A stretch of DNA of 64,000 nucleotides. Origin: Mugil cephalus. Taxonomy: Eukaryota; Chordata; Actinopteri; Mugiliformes; Mugilidae. Positions 41,801-54,770 of this stretch are shown here, one piece after another (the first letter of the stretch is position 1; each line of letters opens with the position of its first letter). The position numbers and the translations under genes are program-made. Below the pieces are notes generated by a model. The model did not search any database. It was given only the letters and a program-made list of their open reading frames with translations, and was not told where the DNA came from. The stretch is taken from NCBI RefSeq assembly GCF_022458985.1, contig NC_061782.1:24824672-24888671 (forward strand), given 5' to 3'.

Positions 41801-44800
41801 TAGTGTTTATTTGTGTGCTTGTCGTCCTCAGACCAGAATGAAGCCCGGCCTGTAATGTCTGCCTCTCGTCTACTGGAGAGAAGACACACCTTCCACTCAA
41901 ATCTTATTTCCATTGTCAAAAGACACCATAAGGTCAGTATGTTCTTCAATATATGCTATTAATTTCCCATATTGAAATCATTCATCTGTTCACTTTTGCC
42001 TTTTCCTTACATATATGAGCTCTGATTGGCTCTTACAGTAGTTCACCTTACAGTGTGCTCTTTGGCATTTGAATTAGGGAAGCATTAAATGTATTATGGC
42101 GACCTAGTCGAGTGCTAACTCAGAACCAAAATGTCAGATGACAAACTGTAATCTTAATTCTGCAAAAGCTAAAGCTCGGGTTTGCTGGTGTGCTTTAGTA
42201 ACTGGTGTGTCTGTCTTTAGCCCTGTTTTGGTCACATTATAGATCCATCCCTCCCTCCCTCCCTGAAGGTTAGGTTTATGTGATTAGGTTATGTGAAAGA
42301 ACATATTGACAAGTTAAGCTGCAGGTGGGGAGAAAGTATTGTTGTGGTGTGAGGTTTTGACCCTGATGGACCACAGCCTCCTGTTCAAAGACAGTGACTC
42401 AAACAGTTTGTGTGTAGGGTGAGATGGATCAGCTGTTATCTCTCCTGCCCGCTGGACAGTAGTTCAAACCATACACTGATGTGATAAAGGTTAGACCCCA
42501 GTAATCGGTTAGAACTAAAGAGGCCAAGTGGGTAATTGGTGAAATGTCTTCAAGAAACCTCGAAGTCCACCCACCTTTGTTGTTATTTTGTTGTGACGTA
42601 TTGTATACTCTATTATTATTGGAAGTTTTGGATTTGAATGGACTATTTCACCGGATTTAAAGGCTACAGGCGTGAAACAAGGAGGACACTGGACTTATTG
42701 TGAAATACTTTACATAATCTGAAGCTGAAGCCATGGTGCCACAGTGTGACCAGTTAGTAAGACCTCCATGCTGCCTACCTGCCTGCTTTTAGCTACAAAT
42801 AAGCTTCAGATTCTTGACAGCTTTAATCTTTAAGCCGCTGCTGGCAGCTGCTGCTGTAAACTTTTCACAACTACAAGGCGTTTTATAAGCGTGTGCAGTT
42901 TCCATTTGGTTTTATTTAATAATAGTACTTAAACAGTAGTAAATGCTGAGATTTAAAAGTGGCACACTTCCAACTAAACCCCATGAGCTGAGACTGCGGT
43001 CTACACATACGAGTGGAAAATATTCGGACGATTCTTTTTTTTTTCCTCCCCCCTCCAACCATCTCTCTCTCTCTGTGTGCAGGTCTTCCTGTCCTTGTTG
43101 GATCCTCCGGTATCTGTTCCTGAAGACAAACTGACCCGCTGGCACCCTCGCTTTAATGTGGACACGGTGCCAGCTGTCGAGCCAAGCTCACTGCCTCAGG
43201 CTCCTCATACTGACAAACTGGCCACAGCTCAGGAGGTGCTAGACAAGGCTCGTTCACTCATCACGCCCAAGGTACACTGTCACTTTCTAAGCGGTGAAAC
43301 ATTTTCCAGAAAACCTCAATTATCCAGTGCAGTAGTTCTCTTTAATCAAATTTAATTTCTCCCGTTCTCAGATGGAGAAGGCACTGGTTGCACTGGCTCA
43401 GAAAACTGAATCCAAGGCTACAGAGAGTGAAGGACCAACATCTCCCCAGAATCCAGCAGCCCCCCAGACATCAGCTCCAGCAGCTCCCCCCGTAACCCAG
43501 GTCCCAACCGCCTTAAAAGGGGTGCCCCAGTCCCTGCTGGATAGGGTAGGTACACCAGGGAGGAGGTTCTTCCAGAGCATGGAGGTCAAACTCATTTTAG
43601 TTCAGAGGCCCAGCCCAGTCTGCAGGGTGGACCAGTAACATAACAGCATAATAATCTATAAATAATGACACATGTGACAACTGCAAACGAGTAAAAGTGC
43701 ATAAATACAGATGTTTTAGAAAACATCAAGAAAAACCTAAAATGACGTGCTTTGCAAATGCAACCTGCGGGCCTATGCTGGACACCCCTGTTCTAGAGGT
43801 TGAATTACCATGGTTAAGTTTAGCCACAGACCATTTGTGATGGCACTGTTTTTAAAATTGTTGTGCTGGATGCCCCTCTTCCAGATTCGGTCAAAGGAAG
43901 CACAGAAGCTCCAGGCAGCCATGACTCGAAACCCCGCCCAGGACGAGCGGCTGCTGATGATGTCACGGCTCGGGGAGCTGGCGAGGATTCTCCGCAGTGT
44001 GTTTGTTGCAGAGAAAAAACCTGCTTTAATAATGGAAGTGGCCTGTAACCGGATGGTGGCGAGCTACAGATCTGCTCTCAGCACAGGTTGGTTCAAATCA
44101 GCTGAGCTGGATGGGAACTTAGTGTGAATTACTGAGAATCATCCATACAATCTGTCAGCCTAGATTTCTACGTGGTGAAGTAGGAAATGAACATTCCAAA
44201 CTAGAGTCTTCCAGGATATGCAAACTGAAAAAAAAAAGAGGCAAATGAAATTGATTCATAATTATTAAATGCATTGTAGAATAATGTGAAAAAGCAAGCA
44301 AGGCAATAAAAAATGTGCATTTTGGATACGTCATAGTAGTTTAGATACTTTTTTTTAATCTTACACTCTTGGTATTCTCTCCATCAGCTTCACAAGGTAG
44401 TCACTTGGAATGCTTTTAAATTTAAATTTGTGAAGGATTTCTTTCTAAATGTGTTGGACACCAGAGATTGAGTAATGCAGAGTTAGGGTTGGTACACTGC
44501 CCTCTACACTGAGCTGTTCAACTGCTGTTCTGATCCATATTACGGCAAGAAACAGTTAAGAAATATGGCAGGCAATATATTTGGCATACAGGTCAGTTAA
44601 TCCAGTCGGGGCCGCGAATAGATTTTAAATACTGGAATGGGTCATTGGCCAGATGTGGATATCACCTTGAAGCTGTTTGAAGTGACTGGACCATGGTACA
44701 TGGGTCAGGTCCCAGGACCGTTAGAGATAATTGCACCAGACAGTTCTGGTATTGAGCTTTGGTGGGTGTCGTTTGAAAAACCTTTTAGATGCTTTTAGAA

Positions 44801-45000
44801 AGGAACTGATCAGCTGTTTGTCTTTTCTGTGAATAGGTGAAATGGAGAAACACATCCATCTGCTGGCAGAAGTAGCTGCTGATTGGCTGACTATTCACCC
44901 AATAAGGAAGGACATGTACCTGAAGTTGAACAAGAACATGGAGCTCAGCACAGTTCTCAACAAACTGAGTCACAGACTCCGTGAAGAGGAAAGACTCTGA
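38884..45000 (+). CDS. cdt1: DNA replication licensing factor Cdt1, complete
   Basis: Cdt1 works with ORC and CDC6 in G1 nuclei to load the MCM2-7 helicase; geminin and CRL4-Cdt2 restrain it. Exons: 38884-39348, 40296-40561, 40657-40851, 41552-41697, 41832-41932, 43083-43271, 43372-43545, 43885-44086, 44837-45000. They total 1902 nt (633 aa plus stop) with no frame break. Residues 3-10 are a PIP box (QARVTDFF) with the Thr-Asp pair and a Lys four residues after it, the degron read by PCNA and Cdt2. Residues about 80-90 carry Ser/Thr-Pro sites, likely CDK targets. The geminin-binding winged helix spans about 248-395 ([31 protein letters not shown]). The linker has [11 protein letters not shown] and [13 protein letters not shown], and the C-terminal MCM-binding winged helix is about 515-625 ([14 protein letters not shown]). 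The ATG chosen has A at -3. Another in-frame ATG lies 42 bases upstream in a weak context. Confidence 0.97.
39550..40215. mobile_element. hAT-like miniature element in cdt1 intron 1
   Basis: The left part gggtgtcaaacatagggccc and the right part aaagtttgagattgatg form partial inverted ends. GGCCC-rich subterminal blocks are typical of teleost hAT miniature elements. No clear target duplication. Confidence 0.5.
40935..41490 (-). mobile_element. Tc1-like element remnant in cdt1 intron 3
   Basis: Blocks such as gcatgctcctaatgagaaga, agaggtctgtgcgtccctcc, atggatatacctccctagac and tctggcagtgctcaccctgt appear in the order of a known fish Tc1-like transposase, read on the minus strand. Several internal deletions and stops are present. 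Confidence 0.75.
41933..43082 (+). other. cdt1: cdt1 intron 5
   Basis: A 1.15-kb intron with no recognised repeat family or gene; only a short CCCT tract (42247-42262) and T-rich runs are seen. Confidence 0.7.
44087..44836 (+). other. cdt1: cdt1 intron 8
   Basis: A 750-bp intron with GT..AG borders. Nothing else is recognisable in it. Confidence 0.75.
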
Positions 45001-45495
45001 GTAACTTTTCCTTCAGACCTGAAGGACAGAACGATGACTACACTGTGAACCCCCCCACCAGACTCCATGCCGTATGAACTGCTAGCACAGTGAAGGTTAC
45101 TTGTTGGAGTTTATATTTTTTTGTGAATTTTACTACTTTGTATGGTATTGTTTTGTGGTTTGCTACTTGTGTAAAAATGACCAGATTGATAAGAACAGCT
45201 GAGGGGTGGTCCCTAGATTCTCCCGGGACTGACCAGTCCTAGGCTTTTTATTTCTTCTCCTGTGTTGTAAACAGGTTGTTAAGCTGTTCTCACTGACTTC
45301 CAGTCTGTAGGTGTCATTCTACAATGTAGAACTGATATATTTTTACATTTTATAGGTCATGTATGATATTGTTGAACAAATACAATGTTTGCCAGAGCTT
45401 CGTTGACTCCATTTTGTTTGTGGATGAGAATTGTGAAAAAGGGTACGCTTTGATTTCCATGAGAGTTTAAGGTCTCACTAATTCCATGTTTTTAC

Positions 45496-45564
45496 ATTAA
45501 AATTTAGAATATATACATTTTCCACTTCTGGTATGCTGTCAGTTCAAAATAAAACTAAAATAAA
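45496..45564 (+). terminator. cdt1: Candidate cdt1 polyadenylation signals
   Basis: ATTAAA at 45496 and AATAAA at 45548 and 45559 are clustered about 500-560 bp after the cdt1 stop codon. They are the first such cluster in the 3' flank and give a 3' UTR of ordinary length. The cleavage site itself is not determined. Confidence 0.5.
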
Positions 45565-45569
45565 TGGAG

Positions 45570-47895
45570 CATAGGAACAAAACATTCCCTAACAGAAAAT
45601 AGTTTAAACTTGAACTCAATTCTGGAGGCATTAACCAAGGTACTCAAGATAAATATGCCATGTTATTCAATCCACGCTGGTTTGAAGTATATAGTTCGTC
45701 CAGCATCCTGTATCTCCAGGGGTTGTCATTTGTGCCAGGGTTCTGAAACAATTCAAGGTTTTTTCATCCATATTCTGTCTATGATGACGAGCAAGTTGTT
45801 GTCTGGTTTGTCCCCCTTCAACACATCAGAAGCATCTTTCCCCAACTCTTGCATATCCCGCATCTAGCCATTTTATTTTTTTTTCCTTATTTCTATCCCT
45901 TCAGAGCTGTATTTCAAGTTTCAAGTCCTGATTGTTTAATCCATCTTGGTATTTTGAATTACTGACACATTCCTAATATTATGTAGGTCTCTCTTGTGCC
46001 TCCAAAACCGTTGACTCATCACAGAATGGACATGGGTCTTCTGAGGGTGTCCTGTGGTGTCTGACAACAGAATGTTGTTATTGGGGGTCTTGGTTGAGGG
46101 GAGGGGCCTCTGTGGATCATCCCACAGATACTTTTGGGATCTAGTGAATTTGGGGGCCAGCTCAACACTTTGTGCCATTCATGTTTTTTTGTTTTTGGAG
46201 TTGTTCCTGAAGTGTTTGTGTGTCTGTCAGGCTGTATCCTGCTGGGGATGTCTGCTGCCATCTAGGAGTGTCATCACTGTGGTGTCTGGTCTGGTGTAGG
46301 TGGGTGGTACGTGTCTAAGTAGCATCCACATGAATCTTCATAGACGTTTGGACAGTGTGAGTAGGAAATTTTTAGCCACCATCATCAGCTTTTTTTTAAA
46401 ATTATTTTTGGGTAGCAGTTATGTTTTGCTGCTGAGCATTTCCAAAGATTTTGCTCCACCAAACTACGGGTGTGACGATGCTCGTTCACTGACTGAATAT
46501 GTGCCTCATACAAACCCACTTCAAAGAAACCACGCTTCTTATGTTGAGACAAATTAAAACACTGAAAAGGACCCAGACGTGGGACTAGGGAGTTCAAGCA
46601 CAAAAACAGGAGTTTTATTAATGAAAGTTTACAAGAGCTGAAGCACAGTTCCAAAAGGAAACAAAAGCAAAGGAAAGAAGCTGGCTGGTGAATACTAGAG
46701 CTCAAGCTGCACCTGGAGCAAAGAGGAAGTGCAGGTGCATTAGGAACTGCACTTCCAAGACTGACAAAAGGTAAAGTGAAGAAGAGGTGATGAGCGGGAG
46801 AGTTGGAAGTTTTTTTAAATACAGTTTGAGGCTTGACTGGAAGATGAGAAGCAGGTGAGTTAGAAGCCCAGCAGCAGCTATAGTTCACACACCTGAGGTA
46901 GAGAGGAAACCCAGACAGACACCACAGAGCAGGCCAGCACAGGGCCACCATTCGCCTCCCAACCAGACTACTGAGCTAGAGGAGGAGCCAGGTTCTGCTG
47001 GAAGTGAGTATGGTAAATGCTAAAATGAAGAACATGCAAGACGAATACAGGAGTATAGCATAAATGGAATGCTACTGTTGCCACCATACTAGATCCGCCT
47101 GAAGTTACTGTGTGGAATTAAGAGGGAGGAGAGAGCAGAGACTATTTCTTCTTGAGTTCTTCGACATTTTCAGTTCTGTTTATTTTATATCCATCACAAT
47201 AGCATAACAACTAGTCAGTCAGTCAGTCCGATACTTGATACCATAACGGCACTGTTTATAGTAGATTAAGTAATATATATTATTACTCTGATATAATTAT
47301 CATAGTAATTGTAATGAATTTGATATTGTTTAGTTTTCTTCTTAGTTGCATTAATATAATTTAATTAATATTCTGAACTTCAACTTGCAAATATGCCTTA
47401 AAATTAAAAAGGCACATTTTTGGACAAAGTTTGCATATTTTCAATTCTTTAAGCACTGGCACCATTTCAAATGTACCAGTTTGACACCGTCATCGGATAA
47501 AACCTTACCGGTACCCATCCTTAATAACAGCATAAGATTTTAACCTTTAAGACACAAGCAGTAGGGACACATTCAGTCCATTTTTTAATGTTCCATTCAT
47601 CTTCATCCTTTTTACTCATTAAAAGATTCTGATCCTTAACCGCTGAAGCTCACTCCCTCCCTGTCATAATCACAAAACCTCTGTGGATGGACTCCACCCT
47701 GCAATACCAGCTTTAACACATTATGGATGAAGACCAAACATTATTTTGAAATTAAATGAAACAGTAAGAACAAAAAAAAAATCCCAGCATATATGGCTTG
47801 TATTGGACAAGTCCATCAGTGTAGCATCTGATTGAAATGTTTAAAATCGATGTTTAACTTGTTCCCAGTGTCTAGTGCGTCGACTGCAGTGCTCC
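45570..47895. other. Intergenic region between convergent cdt1 and aprt
   Basis: It holds the 3' flanks of both genes, including the aprt 3' UTR. A degenerate dispersed element lies at 46545-46980. The 188-codon minus-strand ORF at 46385-46951 overlaps that repeat and shows no conserved domain. Possible aprt poly(A) signal ATTAAA (minus strand) lies near 47583. Confidence 0.6.
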
Positions 47896-50800
47896 TCAGT
47901 ACTGAACCAGGGAGAACACACTGTGTGGTTTCAGTTTGTCGCTGCCATTCAGCTCTTTGAGCTCAATCACCACCAAGCATCCCAGAATCGTGGCCTGCTG
48001 CTTCTCCATCAGCTCACAGGCTGCACACAGCGTTCCTGTGAACACACACAATTCAGTCAGTCAATGATCACACGTACGTAAGGCATAACCTTACCTAAGT
48101 CGCTGAGTGAATGGGTACATGTGTCACTGTGACTGTAAAGAGCTTTTAGTACTATATAAACACAATACCATTTACCAAGACCAGACTATGATTGTTTGAA
48201 AACCACAAGTTAAACAAGTACATTACAAAGTCAGTCTATCCTACAAATCTTGTCTGCCTCTACACAGGTCCCACGTCCCCACTGGGCAGTAGCTCCAGGT
48301 GACATCAGCAGCTCCCGGTACCCACCAAAAACGGCGTGGGTGAGTTGCCGCCCACCGACCCTGAGGCGCTGGATGGTTTGCCAGAACCTTTTCGCAGTGG
48401 TCTGATTTATGATGTCTTTTATAGTATGTAGTGCAAAAAAAGAGACTGTGTGTATATTTAGTATTAAAAATCCTGGATCCTGCTACTTTACACCACATGC
48501 TGTGTTAATCTCGTACTCCAAAGCTGGGAAGGAATAGTCAACATTCAGAATCAGTCCAGTGAACACGGAGGTTATAAAGAACATCTGACCACAGCATCTC
48601 ACCTCCAGTGGCAAGGAGGTCATCAATGAGGAGAACCTTCTGTCCTGAAGCCACGGCATCCTCCTGGATCTCTACTTCTGCCTGGAGGAACACATGTTGG
48701 AAAAAGAATTTATTTGTATTTAAAGAAATACAGTTAAAAGCAGAGAGAAAACAACCAAAAATTAGTGTCCGAAAAGGAGTATGTAGAAGTAAAACTTATG
48801 TACACCTACCCACTGTTCATGTACTTGGACATAAATAAAGATAAATAAATAAAGACAAAAGCTAATACAGCCTCAAATGAGTCAGATGAAAACATAAGAT
48901 CAATCATCAGCATATGTTGTATTATTAGATCCTACATGTTTCCTTCAGTCCGATATGTGTATCTATGACAGAAGTTTATCTTGATTCTCCTGCTCTTCTC
49001 AGGAAGGTTTCTTCCTGTTAAAAAAAAAGTTTTTTTCTTGCCACCATCGCCCTCAGGCTGCTCTGGAGGTTGCAGGCTGTTTTTTGTAAAACACCTTGAG
49101 GTGACTTGTATTGTTATTGGAGGTATATTAATAAAATTGAATTGAAAACAGAGAAAAATTCAATTATAACCAAATCTAAGTGTTCACACTGTATACCTAC
49201 CCTGTCCCGCACTATAGTTACAGCCCCAGTATTTAAGACAACTTGTCTTCTACCATGTATCTCCTGAGGATCTCTTTTTCATCTCTGACATAAACAGACT
49301 CTTTTTGGTTGTACAAACACAATGTTCTCTAAAATGAAGTTACCCTCTTAAATTATAACCCTCTTCCCTGTCATTGAACCTTTTTGAATGTTACCAGGAA
49401 GTGAACTGTTTCTTGCTTTACACGTAACTACTGCAGTGGTAAATTTTACCAGATCACTTCATGTCAGTGCATGGGACTTTCTTTGGTATAATTGTTGTTT
49501 GTTGTTTCTGTAATTATCTCCCCAGAATTCAACACAATAATTAGATGTGGTAATACAATGTGTAGTGATTTTTTTGTCCAGTATGCGTCTTGTTTTCCCC
49601 AGAACAGCAACTCTTAAGAGTAAAATACTCTTAAGAGTAAATGAAGAGTAAAGAATCCTGACAGCGTGTGTGTTTGTGTTGTGTACCTTGCCATACTCCA
49701 AATCATAAGTCACAGACAACGTGGCTCCAGGCAGCTTCCCTTTTTTTCTCACCAAGACAAAGCCAATACCCAGCCTCTGGGCAAGCATGGGCCCGAACAG
49801 GAACCCCCGAGCATCTAAACCTGCACACACACAACAGTATTCAGTCAGTCAACAGTGAAATAATTATAAATAAAGAAGGGTAGTCTGTTAGTTTGGTGTA
49901 CTTGAGTGAAATAAAAAAGGGGACAATGGTTGGCTGAAGTGTCTGCTTTTATTTCCTATGGCATCAAACGATAAAGCTAATTTTCTCAATTTTTTCTTCT
50001 GCACCAGTGATGCAATAAAACACAACAACAACAAGCAACACAACAAATACGCCAGTTCGCTCATCATTATCCTGAATTTGCAGTGGAGAAAATTACCAAC
50101 TTTACCACTACTGTTCCCAAGCCTGCAATAGTCAACTTACAGATAGAAAAGATTTCAGTGTGATATAGTTGTATTCTTGATTTAAACATAATTTAAGTTG
50201 TCCGATTCAGTGGACTGCACAGAATCCACATTTATACATTTTACTAATCAGAAATACTGATTTTTGAATCATGAATAACTGAATGAACAATGTATCGCTG
50301 AAACTAGGCATGTCATTGGTATCAGGGCCGATCCAGGCATTTTTAAAGTGATCAGATCAGATCGCCACCAAGCTTTTATTTACCTTTTTACTATTTACTT
50401 GTTCTAAAAGCTGATAAAACAAAACTTATGTTTTTCACTAATTCCAAATCAGCAAGATCGAGTCAGTCTGTCATTGTCACCAGTAATGCTCAACAAATTG
50501 AACTTGTATCTACTTTTAAATATCTGGGGTTCTTGATTGATGACCACTTGTCTTTTAAGGCACATATTCAATATACTGTGAAGAAGCTGAAGCTTTTACT
50601 TGGACTTTATTTTAGAAATAAGTCTTGCTTTTCTTTTAGGGTGAAACAGAGACTAATGGAGTCAAGCTTTCTTCCGATTATTGATTACGGTGATGTGTTA
50701 TATATGAATGCCTCCGCTCAATGCCTCTACATGCTGGATAGTGTGTATCATGGTGCTCTGAGGTTTATTACAAACTGTGGAGCTCTAACTCATCATTGTG

Positions 50801-52757
50801 TCTTATGCAGTAAAGTAAATTGGCCATCTTTATATGTGCGCCAGCTCGGCCATTGGTACGAGTTGATTTATAAGGCTATTCTTCAGATGACTGCATCTTA
50901 TTTATCATCCCTTCTAATCTTGAATAATAGGGCCTACAGTCTCCGCTCCCAGGACATTTATCATTTTACTGTTCCTAAGGTCAGAACAGAAATGGGGAAG
51001 AAAGCTTTTAGATTTTCTGCTCCGCTTATATGGAACATCTTCAGGAGTGTAATCTTGCAAAATCTTTTAACAAATTTTGAAAATTCAATTGTTATTTGTA
51101 TATGTATGCATTTGATCAATGTGACTATGTGTTGAAACTTTATGTGCTGCCATTCTTGGCCAGGCCTCTCTTGCAAAAGAGATCTTGGATATCAATGGGA
51201 TAAACCTGGTTAAATAAATAAGTCTAGTTATTTATTTTGGGTCTACCATACAGCAAAACCACGTCCCTATACCATCAAAACTCCATCTTCCTATTCCGTC
51301 TGCTGTGTGGAACTACTTTACTCTGGAAAATGAAGTCAGTAAGACAGAAATGTGCAGATACGGTGTGGATTTTTCACAAGGTTGTAGTAGGAGATCATCA
51401 TTCAATACCACAAAAAACAAAACAAAAACATGTAGTTGACTCAGACAGTCGCACGGTGAAAACACGATCTAGGAGAATACCAGGAAGATAAGAAAGGTCT
51501 TGATGAATCTTCGGGGGAGGACATTTAGTTTATTTAAAATGAGATCTGAATGTGGATCAGTCCAAATGCAATACTGAGGGATAAGTATCACATCAGGGGG
51601 CAAAGAAACCTTGTCTGGGACATCCCTCACGGCAACGTACAATCGTATTGTATTGTGCGTTATTTTTGGTTATTGTCAACTCTTACACTGTTCCTGTATA
51701 GCTCATAGCATAAAGAACAACAGTTCCCTCTTTCATTTTTGGCTTAGGTTTCTTACCTACGATCAGCTCAACCTGCTTGTAATTGTTCCTCACGTGGTCT
51801 TCAAACAGGTCGATGACGGCTGAGAGAGCAGCTGCATCCTTCAGGATCGGACAGATGTCTCTGCAGGATTCACACAGGTTCCATTAGTAGTGTTCAGTCC
51901 ATTAAAATGTATCTCAATGTGAAATGCATTCACTATAATAAGTACACTGTATAATCATAGAGTCTCCAACTAAACATTATGACCACTGACAGTAGAAGTA
52001 AATAACATTTGAACCATCTTGTGACAGTTCAGTGTTCTACTGGGAAACTTTTGGAACTGACATCCATTCATGTGGATGTTACTTAGACATGTAGCACCCA
52101 CCTAGACCAGACCAGACCCCCCACCCCATAGCAAAGACAGTCCTTCATGGCAGCAGCTCCATTCCCAGCAGGACAGCAGTTAAAATACCAATATAGATTC
52201 AATCGTGACTTCTTGAAATACACCTTTGAAGGGATAAAGGTAGGAAATTTAAATAAAATGAGAAGATTCAGGATATGCATGAGTGAGGGCAAGACGGTTC
52301 TGCTGTGACATAATGTTGTGTCTGATTGGTGTAGAGAGGAGGTGAGAACAAGGTGTGACATAAGGGAGGAGATAATAGACAGAAATAGACCAAGGAGACC
52401 TAGGAGCCCTTTGATCATTTGAAATATCCATTCATTCATCCATTCATTAATTCATTCATTCATTCCTCCGTGATCTAAGGTCTATAAAGGGTTTTTTCAG
52501 AACACGGATGTACTCGGGCTCTCTACACGTAACTTGGTTACAAGACCTCATGTTGATCCCTCCTTGCACAGTTCAGCTGACACTGTGTCAGAGATTTTTA
52601 CTAGGAGTAAGCTAAGCTTTAAATGGGACCTTTGAGACCCAGACATGGTAGATGTGAATAAATATTACCTGAACAGAATGCCCTTCTTCGGGAAGTCCGG
52701 GAAGGCTCTTATATGCCGCTGAACCAGCTGTAGTTTGGATTCTGAGCTTTGAGCCAT
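47896..52757 (-). CDS. aprt: Adenine phosphoribosyltransferase, complete
   Basis: APRT converts adenine plus PRPP to AMP plus pyrophosphate in cytosolic purine salvage. Five exons, in transcript order: 52669-52757, 51757-51860, 49687-49820, 48603-48681, 47896-48035. They sum to 546 nt, giving 181 aa plus stop; human APRT has 180. All junctions are GT..AG and in phase. The N-terminus reads [17 protein letters not shown], the usual APRT opening. The adenine-pocket segment [11 protein letters not shown] follows in exon 3, then [14 protein letters not shown] and YDLEYGK. The PRPP-binding loop [13 protein letters not shown] occupies residues 125-137 across exons 4 and 5. The C-terminus ends FSLVQY. 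The gene is convergent with cdt1 as in mammals. Intron 2 holds a 5'-truncated LINE and intron 1 no recognisable gene. Confidence 0.97.
48990..49146 (+). repeat. Dispersed retroelement 3' segment, copy C
   Basis: Contains ggaaggtttcttcctgttaa, then cttgccaccatcgccctcag and the tail ttaataaaattgaattgaaa. This is the complete 3' end of the family seen truncated at 35440-35600. It lies in aprt intron 3. Confidence 0.7.
50395..51225 (+). mobile_element. 5'-truncated LINE with a reverse-transcriptase-end ORF
   Basis: An open frame from about 50398 to 51135 encodes the region after the RT core of an L2/Rex1-type [36 protein letters not shown], then [15 protein letters not shown] and [20 protein letters not shown]. 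The 3' tail ends aacctggttaaataaataag. It is intact enough to be fairly young, but the endonuclease and RT core are missing, so it cannot move by itself. It sits in aprt intron 2, sense to the plus strand. Confidence 0.85.
51966..52200 (+). mobile_element. Internally deleted Tc1-like element, copy B
   Basis: It opens actaaacattatgaccactg, has the same deletion junction as copy A (ttcagtgttctactgggaaa), and continues catgtggatgttacttagac. Its 3' end is lost. It lies in aprt intron 1. Confidence 0.7.
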
Positions 52758-53029
52758 TTGTCACGCTCTCTATTGATCTTGTGTGGCTCATTGCACATTC
52801 TTCCGCCCCCTCTTCTTCCCGTTTGTTTTTTTAATGGCGTTTTGCAAAGAAGCTCAAAGGTGCATTACCGCCACCTACCGGCCTGGAGATGTGTCAAGTC
52901 TCCATTAGTGAGAGATGGTTTAATGTGTCAAATAAATGATTCTCCCTTACACACAGCAAGTAACCAGGACTGATTTATTTCCCCTAATATATTCGAAATT
53001 AGGAACGCCCTGTCTCAGAGTGAGGCTGA

Positions 53030-53480
53030 AAAACAAGTTTATGAATTTGTGTCTTCCAGGCTGGATTACTGTCTGGTCCAAATAGCTTAAATTGGCCATA
53101 TTACTCCAGTTTTCATCTGTGAAGGCTCTCAGTCATCCAGGTCATGGTAATACAAAAGACATTTTAAAAAGCAAGTGGACATGTAGAGTTTTGAGAAGAT
53201 GTTTCTCATCTGAGTAGCTTCTTTAGTTCTAAGGGACTGGTGGGGAGTCGAGGTTTAAACTGGAGTCTCTGTGGCCCATCTGAAATTTGTTAGACTTGTT
53301 CCTGTAAGAACCAGAAATGGTGCAACTCATTTCCATAAACAGTTGGATATTTACCTGTCGCTGAGGAGGGAATGTTTGTCCCTAAACCACTTTCCCGTTG
53401 AATAGTTTTAGCTTCTCTTCACTGGCTCCCTTTACAATGTAGAATTAAATTTAAAACACTCCTCCTTGCATACAAGTCAA
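53030..53480 (+). mobile_element. LINE fragment split by a later repeat insertion
   Basis: The left part (53030-53113) encodes SSRLDYC and the right part (53404-53480) begins LASLHW, consecutive motifs near the end of L2/Rex1-type LINE proteins. Between them, 53114-53403 is an unrelated repeat (gagaagatgtttctcatctg, gtagcttctttagttctaag) flanked by the 6-bp direct repeat AGTTTT at 53108-53113 and 53404-53409. Confidence 0.7.
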
Positions 53481-54189
53481 TTAAATACCTCATAGTACCA
53501 CACAATGCCAACAGCTCACTTCAGTCTCAAAGTGCAGGACTACTTGTGGTTCCTAGAATTTCAAAAAAGTAGAATGGGAGGTAGAGCTAACAACAGTTCA
53601 TATATGGAAAAGAAGTGGAATGGAAATGTAATATTTTATGCTACCAATAATCACCCAAATCATCAATATTCACAGGATACATTCCAGCAGTTCTTGACCC
53701 TTAAATGCAACAGCTCAGATTCTTCTTTCTTCTTTCACTCGAAGAAAATGATCATGGCCATCCGTGTTACGGCAAGAGGTTATTCCTATGATTTGTCCAA
53801 TATCATCCAGTGTTTGGATCTTCTATCTGACCTGTACAGTACAAAGAATTCAAGCTCATTTCTCTACAATCACTGGGCTTGACAAGTAGAAGGAATGATT
53901 AAGAGTCACTGGTATGTAGGCCTATTTCAAACTGAATCCTCCTTAAATGAGTTCTGTCTCCTATTTTTCTGTTTAGGAGAGCAACCCCAATGTAGAAAAA
54001 AACAAAACAAAATAATATATGACTGGTAACAACTGACGTGGGAAATGCTCCTGCTGTATACAACAATTGTTCAGTTGCCCTGAACTGGAAATACATGGAC
54101 AAATCAAATGTTCCCTCAAAATACAAACATCATAGCCCAAAACTGAAATCCATACAGGCAACGGATTATGTCTGACTGTCTGACATGAT

Positions 54190-54770
54190 TGTTTCACATA
54201 GTTGCTGCAAATTTGTTGGCTTCACATAACTCATGGTGTGAATCTTTCACGCCAAAGGTGTTGTGGGGATTAACATCTGGTGACTGAAGGCCAATCGACT
54301 ACAATGAACTCGCTGAAACCAGTCTGCCATGATTTTAGCTTTCTGAGATGGAACAACACCTTGCTGGAAGTAACCATCAAGTGGTGGGTACACTGTGGTC
54401 GATACGATAACGACACTCAGTAAGTAGCAAGGAGACCCAAAGAGGGCTACGAAAGTATCTCTCAGGATATACTGAGACGAATTGATGAATCCATGCTTTC
54501 ATGCTGTTAAAATGTCTTGGCAAATACAGTCATCAGACCAGGAAACATTTTTTCCATTTCCTGTACCTAGCTGCAGTAGTGGTACTTGACGTGGTCTTCT
54601 GCTGCTGTAAACTGTTTTTCTAGGTCCAATGTGGTGTTCTGCGTACTTTGGTTTAACAAGAGGTTATTTGAGTTACCACTGCCTTCTTGTCACCTCAACC
54701 CAGTCTGCCCATTCCTCTCTAACCTCTGGCATCAACAAGGAATTTTCACACATAGAGCTTCTGGGGCATA
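54190..54770 (-). mobile_element. Old Tc1-like transposase copy
   Basis: Diverged relative of the element at 10330-12254. It has atagttgctgcaaatttgtt, aacatctggtgactgaaggc, gctggaagtaaccatcaagt, gtcttctgctgctgtaaact and acctctggcatcaacaagga in the same order. Many stops; ends not found. Confidence 0.7.

Noticed and set aside
46385..46951. 188-codon minus-strand ORF between cdt1 and aprt
   Set aside because: It overlaps a dispersed repeat and has Ser/Cys/Leu-rich low-complexity translation with no domain.
53505..53882. 125-codon plus-strand ORF upstream of aprt
   Set aside because: No family features, and it begins in the LINE fragment flank; no evidence of a gene.
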